In this document: piece after piece, positions 13,511 to 21,334 of the stretch
Layout: each line of letters opens with the position of its first letter
Numbering within the stretch: position 1 is the first letter of the stretch
Origin: a virus
Direction: 5' to 3' (one strand)
IMG/VR virus record: IMGVR_UViG_3300021964_000382
Location: 1 to 28,376 of that record
Length of the DNA stretch: 28,376 bases
The notes under the pieces: generated by a model
Databases searched by the model: none
What the model was told of the DNA's origin: nothing
The model's input: only the letters and a program-made list of their open reading frames with translations
Made by a program: the position numbers and the translations under genes

Positions 13511-14431
13511 ATGCAAACCCAATATATAACAATTGAAGATTTAACTGCAGTTGTAAACCTAGTCGATGTCGTCTGTACAAGAGGAGGACTAAGAGGCAAC
13601 GAGTTGTCCCCCATTGCTAGACTTCGCGATGTCTGCGAAGCAGAAGCAAGATACCAAACAGAAGAACGAATCAAACAACAGCAAGAAACTGCTAAGCAAA
13701 TGGCAGAACAAGAAGCAATCAAAGAAACTTCTACAGAAAATGCACTTGCTAATGAAAGACAACAAAGAAAAGAACTTCAGCAAAGAGTTGCTCAACTACA
13801 GGCACAATTGTCTGGAGCACCAGCACCAGTGGTAGGAGAGGAAATGCCAAAAGCAGTTAAAATGAGTACACCTGTTGTTAATCAAGATGCACCTAAAAAA
13901 CCATCTAGAGCAATTAAGATGGCACAAATGCTTAGAGATACAGCAGATGAGTTTGTAGCAGGTGATGTAATAGAAACTAGACCATCAGCAGTAGAAGATG
14001 CTGCCAATGTGATGAGCGACTATGTACCACCTATTGAACCAGAGATAGCACCCATACCTCCAGTAGAAATAGAAGTAGAAGGGGACTTACCAGAAACTCC
14101 AATCGATCTAGAAGAATTGATGAAAGCAACTGAGAAAAAGGCAGAGCAAGAGAAAGAGGATCTTAAAAAAGAGTTTGAAGATACTCTAGAAGAACAAGGT
14201 GATACTTTGGTGATACCAGATAAGAAAGAACTGAATGCTATGACTAAAAAAACGATAGAAGAAGTAGCAACAGGATTGGGTCTAGAAGTGAATGTTAAAG
14301 ATACAAAAGCAAACATGATCAAATCTTTTGATAAACAAGCAAAGAAAATGGTCAAAGAATTAGAAGCATCAGGTTCAGTAGAATCTACTACCGAATCTGA
14401 ATGGACAGAAGCAACATACATTAAAGAATAA
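13511..14431 (+). CDS. Coiled-coil protein with SAP/HeH-like C-terminal segment, likely late
   Basis: A 306-residue acidic protein. Residues 6-50 form a compact helical domain (ITIEDLTAVVNLVDVVCTRGG...). Residues 50-102 are a Gln- and Glu-rich coiled coil, 105-195 are low-complexity and proline-rich, 195-230 are a second charged helix, and 238-285 (KKELNAMTKKTIEEVATGLGLEVN) resemble a SAP or HeH/LEM-type helix-turn-helix. The start follows GGAG. It may be a virion or assembly protein, given its shape and the late box upstream, but there is no direct match to a T4 structural gene. The stop shares a base with the next ATG. Confidence 0.7.
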   Translation: MQTQYITIEDLTAVVNLVDVVCTRGGLRGNELSPIARLRDVCEAEARYQTEERIKQQQETAKQMAEQEAIKETSTENALANERQQRKELQQRVAQLQAQLSGAPAPVVGEEMPKAVKMSTPVVNQDAPKKPSRAIKMAQMLRDTADEFVAGDVIETRPSAVEDAANVMSDYVPPIEPEIAPIPPVEIEVEGDLPETPIDLEELMKATEKKAEQEKEDLKKEFEDTLEEQGDTLVIPDKKELNAMTKKTIEEVATGLGLEVNVKDTKANMIKSFDKQAKKMVKELEASGSVESTTESEWTEATYIKE

Positions 14432-15120
14432 TGGCAAAAATATCTAGAGAAGGAATTACATATTGGTCAAGTAGATTATATTCTCACGCAGATCAAAAAG
14501 TAAACTTAAGCACTCCATGCGAACTAGCAGTCAAGATGGGAGCCAAAAGTTCAGAAGCACCTTTTGGTTGGTTTGTTTATGTAAAGTCTAAGAAAGAAGT
14601 TAGATTTTACATTGATGAAAATTGGCAAAATGTTTTATCACCTACAACCAACACATGGTGGGTATGTGAAAGAATGTGGCAATCTAAAATCAAAGGACAA
14701 GCATCTAGTGATGATTATGTTACATATGCTTTCAATAGAGATGAATTATTTGCATTAGTAGACTGGAAGTTGGGTGATGAAATCTTATGGCAACATATAG
14801 TTCCTAAGACTGGTATTCCCTATGCTATAATCACATGGAACTGTAGAGACGAGGATATGCCCAAAATGCTTTACACTTCTCAAGAAAAAGAAATCTATCG
14901 TGTAATCAAAAACACTCTACTGATTCAAGGTGACGAAGATCTTGCTAACACATTACAAAAGAACAAAGCATTTGTAGAAATGAAAAACCAAGTAGATGAA
15001 GAAGGTAATCCAACATCAACTAAGATAACCATGTGGGATGGACAAGGTTCTATACTCCATGAATTTGATAGTGATGCATCAGAGCAACAATTGATCAATG
15101 TTCAACCTGTCGAACTATAA
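14431..15120 (+). CDS. Protein of unknown function
   Basis: A 229-residue soluble protein, rich in Trp (about ten), with a beta-rich first 150 residues (WFVYVKSKKEVRFYIDENW, TWWVCERMW) and a helical, acidic C-terminal part. No catalytic motif is seen. It is coupled to the coiled-coil gene upstream (TAATG overlap) and overlaps the sulfotransferase gene by 23 bases. It could be structural, since it shares a likely late transcript with its neighbour. Confidence 0.7.
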   Translation: MAKISREGITYWSSRLYSHADQKVNLSTPCELAVKMGAKSSEAPFGWFVYVKSKKEVRFYIDENWQNVLSPTTNTWWVCERMWQSKIKGQASSDDYVTYAFNRDELFALVDWKLGDEILWQHIVPKTGIPYAIITWNCRDEDMPKMLYTSQEKEIYRVIKNTLLIQGDEDLANTLQKNKAFVEMKNQVDEEGNPTSTKITMWDGQGSILHEFDSDASEQQLINVQPVEL

Positions 15121-16114
15121 TTACGAAACCAGAGATATTCCTGAGCAATGGTATGCCTTTGTAGATGGATTGAATAAGCATTATGGCAACTTCAATGACT
15201 TTGGTCGACAAGTTCTAGAAAACAATCTTATTCCTCATAGACTGAAGCAATACTTTGGTCTCAAAGCAGAATTTGAAAAGCACGAAGATCTAGACTTTGA
15301 TTTACCCATTATTCAAATCATGTCTATGCCAAGAAGTGGGTCAACCTATTTACATAGGTGTCTAGCAACTTCTGGTATATTTCATGGACCTCAGTTCTTT
15401 GAGTTCCAATCTCCATTACCCATTACAACTGATTTAAACCGACAAAAGAAGATAGATGACTGTAAAAAGATTACAGATCTATTTCAGTTTAAATCATTTG
15501 GTGGTACGCATACAGTAGAGGCAGAAGATTATGAAGAAGATCCGCAAGCACTATTTCCACCCATGTTGGCGGACAGTATTCACTTTGCATTTCGATGTAG
15601 ATCGTTTACTGAATACTGCAATGAAAGATACAAAAAAGACAATGATGCTCTCATATGGCAAAGATCATTTTATAATTTGCTATGGAGACATAAACAAACA
15701 GAGTACTTTCTCTGTAAAACCCCACTCCTAACAGCAAAGTCTGTAAAGTCATACAAAGAAGTATTCCCAAACAGCAAGATCATATGGATTACTCGAGATG
15801 AAGATGCACAATTAAACTCCTTACAAAATGCTTTGTATAACTACAGAGGATCTTATACTAACATCAGCGAAAAAGAATGTCTTTTAGATGCTTATAACAT
15901 CAATAGATTTGCCAGATCGAGATACTTTGATATAGAGGGATCAGATCATATACATGTCACATATGACGAGTTAATACAGAATCCTATGCGAGTAATGGCA
16001 AAAATTTTCGAGTATTGCGATATAGATGCGACTAAATACTATGGCAAGATGGAAACTGGAATTGCTAACTTAGTTGAAATAAGAAAAGCATTTGGTGCGA
16101 TTCCTCAAAAGTAA
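15098..16114 (+). CDS. Sulfotransferase family protein
   Basis: A 338-residue protein with the full sulfotransferase signature: the 5'-phosphosulfate loop MPRSGSTYL (residues 77-85), the CKTPLL segment (206-211) and the 3'-phosphate-binding block WITRDEDAQLNSL with R233, D234 and S241. TYDELIQNP near residue 290 fits the conserved Y-E/D-L motif. It would transfer sulfate from PAPS to an acceptor, in phage context perhaps a glycan or lipid, though the acceptor is unknown. The host must supply PAPS, since no PAPS synthesis gene is seen. ATG 15098 overlaps the preceding gene by 23 bases. The first 65 residues are not part of the core fold. Confidence 0.85.
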   Translation: MFNLSNYNYETRDIPEQWYAFVDGLNKHYGNFNDFGRQVLENNLIPHRLKQYFGLKAEFEKHEDLDFDLPIIQIMSMPRSGSTYLHRCLATSGIFHGPQFFEFQSPLPITTDLNRQKKIDDCKKITDLFQFKSFGGTHTVEAEDYEEDPQALFPPMLADSIHFAFRCRSFTEYCNERYKKDNDALIWQRSFYNLLWRHKQTEYFLCKTPLLTAKSVKSYKEVFPNSKIIWITRDEDAQLNSLQNALYNYRGSYTNISEKECLLDAYNINRFARSRYFDIEGSDHIHVTYDELIQNPMRVMAKIFEYCDIDATKYYGKMETGIANLVEIRKAFGAIPQK

Positions 16115-16115
16115 T

Positions 16116-16550
16116 ATGAGCGACGAATACTACGATATACAAAATGACTTTGGATTTACCGCAGTCGACAGTGACGAATTAGTCACAGCCACTGGTGAGT
16201 CCGCAGGTATTAATGAAGAACTAGCGAAACGATTAGAAGAAGTAGCAAGTTCTGGAGCATCTGCAGCAAGTTCATCACAACTCGCTGAATTAGATTCTAA
16301 GATTGATAACATGGGTAGATTGCTTTCCCAAGCATTAACTGAATTAGATAATGCCAAGGAAAACTCACTAGCGAGCACTGACCAACAAGTAGTATTATAT
16401 AAGGATAAGTTGATTGAATTGGAGAAGATGATATTGCCTTTACTCTATAACCTTATGAAGAATGAGGAGAAGGAATATATTTATTGGCCATCAAGAAAAC
16501 CAATAATCACGCAACAAATCGAAAACATTAAAAAACTCACTAGGAGTTAA
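16116..16550 (+). CDS. Conserved coiled-coil phage protein
   Basis: A 144-residue protein with an acidic start (MSDEYYDIQNDFGFTAVD), a long helical, Ala- and Ser-rich coiled coil (about 30-105) and a C-terminal block LPLLYNLMKNEEKEYIYWPSRK. A similar ending, leading to a YWPxR-type motif, recurs in small proteins of T4-like marine phages of unknown role. ATG 16116 is used because the in-frame TTG and GTG upstream overlap the sulfotransferase. It may be a structural or assembly factor. Confidence 0.7.
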   Translation: MSDEYYDIQNDFGFTAVDSDELVTATGESAGINEELAKRLEEVASSGASAASSSQLAELDSKIDNMGRLLSQALTELDNAKENSLASTDQQVVLYKDKLIELEKMILPLLYNLMKNEEKEYIYWPSRKPIITQQIENIKKLTRS

Positions 16551-16551
16551 C

Positions 16552-16725
16552 ATGACACCAGAACAGATTGTATATTTGATTTCTATAGTATGCTGTGCTA
16601 TTTTTAGTTACAACAAAGGTTTAAGAATAGGTGCAACAGCAATGGTAACTGAATTGGCAGATAACAAGATTATAAGTAAGAGAGACTTAGAGAAATTTAT
16701 AAATATAAAGATAGAGGAAATCTAA
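16552..16725 (+). CDS. Small single-pass membrane protein
   Basis: A 57-residue protein with one N-terminal hydrophobic helix (about 4-20, EQIVYLISIVCCAIFSY) and a charged helical tail. ATG 16552 follows CTAGGAGTT, a good ribosome binding site. The TAA shares its last base with the next ATG. Function unknown. Confidence 0.7.
   Translation: MTPEQIVYLISIVCCAIFSYNKGLRIGATAMVTELADNKIISKRDLEKFINIKIEEI
16698..16705 (+). promoter_or_regulatory. Possible T4-type late promoter box
   Basis: Exact TATAAATA within the 3' end of the small membrane gene, 19 bases upstream of ATG 16725. A start near 16711 would give a leader of about 14 bases that still holds the GAGGAAA ribosome binding site. Chance occurrence is possible in such AT-rich DNA. 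Confidence 0.4.
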
Positions 16726-17282
16726 TGAGAACAGTAGAAATGATAACAACATTTACATACACACCTAGTGATGTGGATGCATTTTATAACACAATGATCA
16801 ACAATGTGTTTGATCTTAGCACTAAGAAATACAGATCAACAGCAACTTTCAATCAGAAAGATGAATTCAATGCTTATGTTGATGCAGGTGATATTGAAAG
16901 TGTTACCATAGAAAAAACAGAATCTGACACTAAAGTATTGCTTACAATTAAATGGTACAGTTCAGCATCATGGTTAGAATTTATGAAAGGTGAAGACCAA
17001 TGGTTTGCTAAACTTACAGATGGTACATCCACAAGTATTCTACATACATATTTACAACAAAGAGTTGCTAATGCTATGGTCATAGATTACGATCATCAAG
17101 ATACCGAACCAGCATTATCACATTACAACCTATTCAGCGATTGGGTTGGTGCACAAAAACAAAAGTTTTTAGATGATGGTAAATCTGCAGCATTTGCTCA
17201 CACTGCTGCTGTTTTGTATGATGACAAACATGCAAACTTCAGTATCCCATCTGGTGGATGGGCATGGGAAGATTTTGCATAA
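16725..17282 (+). CDS. Unknown protein, first of a tandem paralogue pair
   Basis: A 185-residue protein related to the next gene product: both start with an ITxxTR/TYT strand, a segment VDxFY...NV, then EFN...GIES/DIES, then a K-I-W strand and SAxWLxF, and both end in IPSGGW or VPASGW. It is acidic, with no catalytic motif. The start follows GAGGAAA and a possible late promoter box. In marine T4-like phages such small paralogous proteins are common but uncharacterised; virion decoration is possible but not shown. Confidence 0.72.
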   Translation: MRTVEMITTFTYTPSDVDAFYNTMINNVFDLSTKKYRSTATFNQKDEFNAYVDAGDIESVTIEKTESDTKVLLTIKWYSSASWLEFMKGEDQWFAKLTDGTSTSILHTYLQQRVANAMVIDYDHQDTEPALSHYNLFSDWVGAQKQKFLDDGKSAAFAHTAAVLYDDKHANFSIPSGGWAWEDFA

Positions 17283-17291
17283 GGTATAATT

Positions 17292-17777
17292 ATGATAACA
17301 GTAATCACCAGATATTTTACATCTAATGTAGATAGTTACTATGAGCATTTAACCGAAAATGTAATGGATTGTGCAAACAAACAATATGTTGTTGATGTAC
17401 TACCTATTTTTTCAGGTGCACAAGAGTTTAATGATATCGCAACTGCAGATGGAATAGAATCCTGTAATGTTACAAAAACTGCAGTTAATGTAGATCTTAA
17501 AATAGTATGGAGAGATAGTGCACAGTGGTTACAATTTGCGAAAGATCATTTAGATACTGCTAATGGATTAAACACTCAACACAAATTTATCAGATCTAAT
17601 TATGATGGTGATATTTTTTACAGTTCAGATGATGATGCTGGAACCACACACATAAATGAATACTTCGACTATGTTTGCGAAGTACAAGATGCAAAAGATG
17701 ATTCTGATGATACTAAGTTCTACGCAACTTTGCCATCATCACACGATAGATATACAGTACCAGCATCTGGCTGGTAA
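17292..17777 (+). CDS. Unknown protein, second of a tandem paralogue pair
   Basis: A 161-residue paralogue of the gene just upstream, slightly shorter because the insert between the core and the C-terminal GW motif is reduced. Shared positions include SNVDSYY, EFNDIATADGIES, LKIVWRDSAQWLQFAK and the end VPASGW. It lacks a Shine-Dalgarno site; TATAAT lies directly before ATG 17292, nine bases after the preceding stop. Unknown function. Confidence 0.72.
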   Translation: MITVITRYFTSNVDSYYEHLTENVMDCANKQYVVDVLPIFSGAQEFNDIATADGIESCNVTKTAVNVDLKIVWRDSAQWLQFAKDHLDTANGLNTQHKFIRSNYDGDIFYSSDDDAGTTHINEYFDYVCEVQDAKDDSDDTKFYATLPSSHDRYTVPASGW

Positions 17778-17791
17778 ATCTTAGTTACATT

Positions 17792-18343
17792 ATGATCGAA
17801 GTGATTGACAATTTCATAAAAGATACACGCATACTTTCTGACATAGAATGGGATTCCTCATTCTGGAATAGAAAAGGTTTCTACTATTACTACAAAGGCA
17901 CACCTGCCAACACTCTTAAAAAACGAATTATCAATTACATATGGTCTCGTTGTCCACAAAAGCATGACACAGTAGCATATGAATATTGGACGCACAAAAT
18001 ATATGCCGAAGGAATAGGAGTGCACAAAAAGAAATTACCACCCCATAGAGATACAGATGAGCAAACATATATAAGGGATAAAGTTGAAACACTCTATCCG
18101 AACTATGGTTGTGTGTACTACCCTGTTGAGAATGATGTAGAGGGTGGAAACTTAGTCTTACATTTAGAAGATGGCGAGAAGATAGAAGTAGAACCTAAAA
18201 AGAATAGACTTGTTTGGTTTCCATCAGGTCAAATAGATCATGAAATTCTACCAGTGACTAGAGGTACCAGATATTCATTAGCAATTAACACTTGGAATTA
18301 TGAAAACTATACCATGAGAATGGGATTGGGTAATTACGAATGA
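17792..18343 (+). CDS. 2OG-Fe(II) oxygenase, prolyl-hydroxylase-like
   Basis: A 183-residue 2OG-Fe(II) oxygenase with H85-x-D87 (LPPHRDTDE), the strand block EGGNLVLH (117-124), RLVWFPSG (139-146), distal H150 (QIDHEI) and R160 (GTRYSLAINTW) as the 2OG anchor. These are all the catalytic elements. The HRDTD context is typical of phage P4Hc-like members. Substrate unknown. It overlaps the SDR gene by four bases, so the two may act on the same pathway. Confidence 0.85.
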   Translation: MIEVIDNFIKDTRILSDIEWDSSFWNRKGFYYYYKGTPANTLKKRIINYIWSRCPQKHDTVAYEYWTHKIYAEGIGVHKKKLPPHRDTDEQTYIRDKVETLYPNYGCVYYPVENDVEGGNLVLHLEDGEKIEVEPKKNRLVWFPSGQIDHEILPVTRGTRYSLAINTWNYENYTMRMGLGNYE

Positions 18344-18954
18344 GAGTTTTAATTATAGGTGGTAGAACAGGATTGGGTAAAGCACTCTATGAAGAGTTAT
18401 CCCCCCAACATGAAGTACTCCGAACAACTAGAAGTTGGCAAAAGACGCAAAAACAAAGTATAGATAAATACATTCAGTTGAATCTAAACAATCTAATGCA
18501 AGTCCAAAACTTTGTAGACGATGCACCTGAAGTTGATGTAGTAATAGGAGTTGCTCATCAATGGGATAAAGAACGAGAAGAATCAGATTATATGATGACT
18601 GGCATGAATGGTGCACCAATCATGGAACAAAACTTATGGAAACTAAACGAAAGATTTACAGCAAATGTTACAGCATATATGGCAATCTATCGCGAGTATG
18701 TAAAGAGAGGTACACCCATTGTTCACATCTCTAGTATTGCTGCCAATCTGGATCATAAAGACAATCGTGTCTCTGCTAGTTATCGGATATATAAGTTATC
18801 GCAAGTGGAAATCTGCAGGTCCCTCAACGAAGAAGCAGGTGGAAAAATTCTTGTCCTCGACCCAGGAGTTTGGGGACTTCAAGACGAAATTGCGAAAATT
18901 AAAGCAAAAGAAATAGCAAAATACACTTTAAAGCACTCAACAAAAAACCTATAA
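18340..18954 (+). CDS. Short-chain dehydrogenase/reductase
   Basis: A 204-residue Rossmann-fold protein of the SDR family. The dinucleotide-binding motif is GGRTGLG (residues 7-13), followed by TTRSW near 30. The catalytic Ser is at HISSIA (S131 or S132) and the YxxxK pair is Y148 and K152. The motif DPGVWGL (about 174-180) fits the SDR PG motif. The protein is short, so the C-terminal substrate lid is reduced. It is coupled to the oxygenase upstream, suggesting that oxidation and reduction steps are made together, perhaps on a sugar or lipid. Substrate unknown. Confidence 0.82.
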   Translation: MRVLIIGGRTGLGKALYEELSPQHEVLRTTRSWQKTQKQSIDKYIQLNLNNLMQVQNFVDDAPEVDVVIGVAHQWDKEREESDYMMTGMNGAPIMEQNLWKLNERFTANVTAYMAIYREYVKRGTPIVHISSIAANLDHKDNRVSASYRIYKLSQVEICRSLNEEAGGKILVLDPGVWGLQDEIAKIKAKEIAKYTLKHSTKNL

Positions 18955-18961
18955 TATAACT

Positions 18962-19129
18962 ATGAAAGATTGGGGTAGTTTGAACGATACATTAGAAGAA
19001 CAGTTAAGAAGGCAGATTATCGCACTCAAGAAAGAGAACAAAACATTAACATCAGAAAATGCTGTTCTCAAAACCAATGTAAACCAATTACAAAAACTAT
19101 ACTATGAAACTCTCAAGGAGAAAAAATGA
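18962..19129 (+). CDS. Small leucine-zipper-like coiled-coil protein
   Basis: A 55-residue helical protein with heptad leucines and isoleucines (L11, L15, I19, L22, L29, L36, L43), strongly charged at the other positions, so it probably forms a parallel coiled coil. It lies between the SDR gene and the gene at 19126, overlapping the latter by four bases (ATGA), which supports it as real. Function unknown. Confidence 0.65.
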   Translation: MKDWGSLNDTLEEQLRRQIIALKKENKTLTSENAVLKTNVNQLQKLYYETLKEKK

Positions 19130-19368
19130 ATATACATTACTTTGGTATGTCTGAAGCAGAAAAGTACATGGCAGACTTAGGAAGAAAACTAGTCAAGTCT
19201 GCTGAAGAAATGACAATAGAATACAACGATGAAGAATGGAATGCTGCTGTGACTGCTGGTGATAAACTTACTAGATTTGGTACAACCTATGGACCAAAGA
19301 GTTTAACTAAAGACTTCTCGAAAGAAGAGAGAAAAGTCATATTACAGTATCTAGATTACAATGGTTAA
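19126..19368 (+). CDS. Small protein of unknown function
   Basis: An 80-residue soluble, mixed-charge protein, not recognised. It starts behind AAGGAG (19115-19120) with five bases of spacing and overlaps its upstream neighbour by four bases and the Rieske-like gene downstream by eight. It has no cysteines and so does not supply a missing Rieske iron-sulfur domain. Confidence 0.65.
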   Translation: MNIHYFGMSEAEKYMADLGRKLVKSAEEMTIEYNDEEWNAAVTAGDKLTRFGTTYGPKSLTKDFSKEERKVILQYLDYNG

Positions 19369-19906
19369 CCTATCCCCTCAAGCACAAAAAACATTTGACA
19401 GAATGACTGAGTATCGTACACACTATCTTACGATGCCAGCATCTGCTCACACGATGACCATGAATGCTTTTGATGTACCCCATCTAATACATCTACATAA
19501 ATTTACAGATGTAAAAGTTATACACAGCGACTTTAGTACCTATGCTTTTTTATGTGTAGATGCTACTATGCCCAGAAGCACTCATAAATTTAGAATGAAA
19601 GTAAGATCGTTTGTACCCAATGAGTTGATAGTTGATGTATTTACCACTTCAGGTGACCATATGTATACGACAATAGAAATCAACGAAGATTTAGAAGAAA
19701 ATAAGTGTAAACACACCGAAATCTTCCTATATAACAAAGAATCTACACGATTTACACGACCTTTTATGGAGTCAGTGTTTAAGTCTAAGCAACCTATAAC
19801 ACATGAAGATGAAGTCATATTGGATCAAGTGACTACACATCTTCCCGAAGAAGGCATTGATCCCATTATGGATGAGTATATAAAATGGTACCAGAGAACG
19901 ATTTAG
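19361..19906 (+). CDS. Stand-alone Rieske-oxygenase-like catalytic domain, first of pair
   Basis: A 181-residue protein with the mononuclear-iron signature of Rieske oxygenases: N35-x2-D38-x2-H41-x4-H46 in MNAFDVPHLIHLHKF. About 105 residues later HEDEVILDQV supplies the carboxylate region (E149 or D150), and the end DEYIKWYQR resembles the family's terminal RxWYxQF-type strand. The middle is beta-rich, as in the Bet v1/START-like catalytic domain. No Rieske [2Fe-2S] motif (CxH...CxxH) is present, and the length is about half that of a full enzyme. It could work with a Rieske partner encoded elsewhere, or have a non-redox role. It overlaps its paralogue by 22 bases. Confidence 0.6.
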   Translation: MVNLSPQAQKTFDRMTEYRTHYLTMPASAHTMTMNAFDVPHLIHLHKFTDVKVIHSDFSTYAFLCVDATMPRSTHKFRMKVRSFVPNELIVDVFTTSGDHMYTTIEINEDLEENKCKHTEIFLYNKESTRFTRPFMESVFKSKQPITHEDEVILDQVTTHLPEEGIDPIMDEYIKWYQRTI

Positions 19907-20445
19907 TATTTTACGATGTTGTAGAGATGGATATCCCTACAAACTATATTAACATTACACGGAATGCTTTTGACATTCCTCATTTCACTTCAGTTCATGG
20001 ATGGCAAACTGTAGAACTTGTAGACTTTGGTTATGAAGCAGGGCATGAGTTATATCCTCATACTGCTTACATAGAATTGTACTTAGGTGATAATCGTAAT
20101 GACAAAGAAGGAGATGTGAATACTCTACCTCCAGGAAAGAAATCACTTATCAAGACTAGAAACTTTGACCCTTTCAATAATCGTATCGATGTATCAGTTG
20201 ATGGTGTGCATTTGGTTACTGCTTTTAATAAACTTACAGAAGTTGATGAGTATGAAACTAGTTTATCGTCAGAGTTTTGGGTGCCAGAAGGATTACCATT
20301 ATCTATTGGTAAACTATACGCAGAAGATGCTGTTAAGCAAACAGCACAAGACATACCCATATGGAAAACTATAGATCATAAACAGTTTATACCAACTACT
20401 GAATTAGATGAGTTTTATTTAGAATGGATCGGGAGGTTTGAATGA
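19885..20445 (+). CDS. Stand-alone Rieske-oxygenase-like catalytic domain, second of pair
   Basis: A 186-residue paralogue of the preceding gene. It has N27-x2-D30-x2-H33-x4-H38 in RNAFDIPHFTSVHGW, the exact spacing of the iron site in Rieske oxygenases. QDIPIWKT (D156) lies in the place of the third iron ligand, and the end ELDEFYLEWIGRF resembles the family terminus. There is no Rieske cluster motif. The substrate is unknown; related catalytic domains act on sterols, chlorophylls and aromatic or N-methyl compounds. The pair may form a heteromer, as with alpha and beta subunits. Confidence 0.62.
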   Translation: MVPENDLVFYDVVEMDIPTNYINITRNAFDIPHFTSVHGWQTVELVDFGYEAGHELYPHTAYIELYLGDNRNDKEGDVNTLPPGKKSLIKTRNFDPFNNRIDVSVDGVHLVTAFNKLTEVDEYETSLSSEFWVPEGLPLSIGKLYAEDAVKQTAQDIPIWKTIDHKQFIPTTELDEFYLEWIGRFE

Positions 20446-20984
20446 ACATCTTTTACTTAGATAAAGCACCAAAGGTTGCTGCGGAATTACATTGTGACAA
20501 GCATGTAGTTAAAATGATCATAGAGTATGCTCAACTTATGAGTACTGCTCATCGTATATTGGATGGTACAGAGTACATGGACAAAACTGCGAATGGTAGA
20601 AACATACGCAGATGGTTACATGAGAACTCTAACTATGAGAATACACTTTACAAAGCATCTCATATTAACCATCCGAGTGCCAAATGGACTAGAGAATCTG
20701 CTTACAACTACAACTATGTGTACAAGTTGTTCTGTGCACTCTGTGACGAATACACCTACAGATATGGTAAAGTACATATGACTGATGAAAAACTCAGAGA
20801 ACTACTTGCTATGCCACCGAAGAACATACCCATTAATCGTAAGTTCTTTCAACCACCACAAGCAATGCCAGATGATGTGAAAGAAGAATGTTCTATCATT
20901 GCTTATCAGAATTATTATCGAAATTACAAAAAAAGTTTCGCAAAATGGACTAATAGACCTATCCCAGCATTTATGTCAACCTAA
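20442..20984 (+). CDS. Conserved phage protein, His- and Tyr-rich, unknown function
   Basis: A 180-residue protein with a strongly conserved-looking start (MNIFYLDKAPKVAAELHCDKHVVKM) and blocks STAHRILDG, HINHPSAKWTRES and YRYGKVH. This pattern is familiar from hypothetical proteins of many phages; the conserved His, Asp and Arg suggest an enzyme or metal site, but I cannot name the family with confidence. It overlaps the Rieske-like gene by four bases. Confidence 0.7.
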   Translation: MNIFYLDKAPKVAAELHCDKHVVKMIIEYAQLMSTAHRILDGTEYMDKTANGRNIRRWLHENSNYENTLYKASHINHPSAKWTRESAYNYNYVYKLFCALCDEYTYRYGKVHMTDEKLRELLAMPPKNIPINRKFFQPPQAMPDDVKEECSIIAYQNYYRNYKKSFAKWTNRPIPAFMST

Positions 20985-20992
20985 ATATTGGT

Positions 20993-21331
20993 ATGGCAAA
21001 AACAAGATTTACAACAGAATGGTATTGCGATGAAACTGACGCATGGTATACGGATTATGTGGATGCAGAATCATATGAATTTGCTTCTCACATCGTAAGA
21101 TTTCGTAGACCAGAAGAGCATGTCGTTGGAGAAATGTCTAACGAATTTACAATACCTGATGAATTGGCAGATAGATTGATCAACGCATTAGGAACAGGCA
21201 GAGATGTGCCTGTTGATATCGGTGACGATGTCGTAGATCTCATAGAAGAACTAGTTGCAAGTGCAGGTAGTGCTAAAGATGTAGACTCTATATTATTACA
21301 GATTGCAGAAAGCATGAGAAACGCAAGGTGA
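20993..21331 (+). CDS. Small acidic protein of unknown function
   Basis: A 112-residue acidic protein (many Asp, Glu), with a beta-like first half and a helical second half (VVDLIEELVASAG, DSILLQIAES). No motif is recognised. There is no Shine-Dalgarno; CTAAATATT spans the preceding stop, five to six bases before ATG 20993, as before the gene at 12865. Confidence 0.65.
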   Translation: MAKTRFTTEWYCDETDAWYTDYVDAESYEFASHIVRFRRPEEHVVGEMSNEFTIPDELADRLINALGTGRDVPVDIGDDVVDLIEELVASAGSAKDVDSILLQIAESMRNAR

Positions 21332-21334
21332 AGA

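Noticed and set aside
14020-14421. 133-residue reading frame on the - strand
   Set aside because: Antisense to the acidic, repetitive C-terminal half of the coiled-coil gene; its serine-rich sequence is just the complement of Glu/Lys codons.
18719-18916. 65-residue + strand frame inside the SDR gene
   Set aside because: It lies within the SDR coding region, whose catalytic Tyr/Lys and PG motifs are in the other frame; it has no ribosome binding site.
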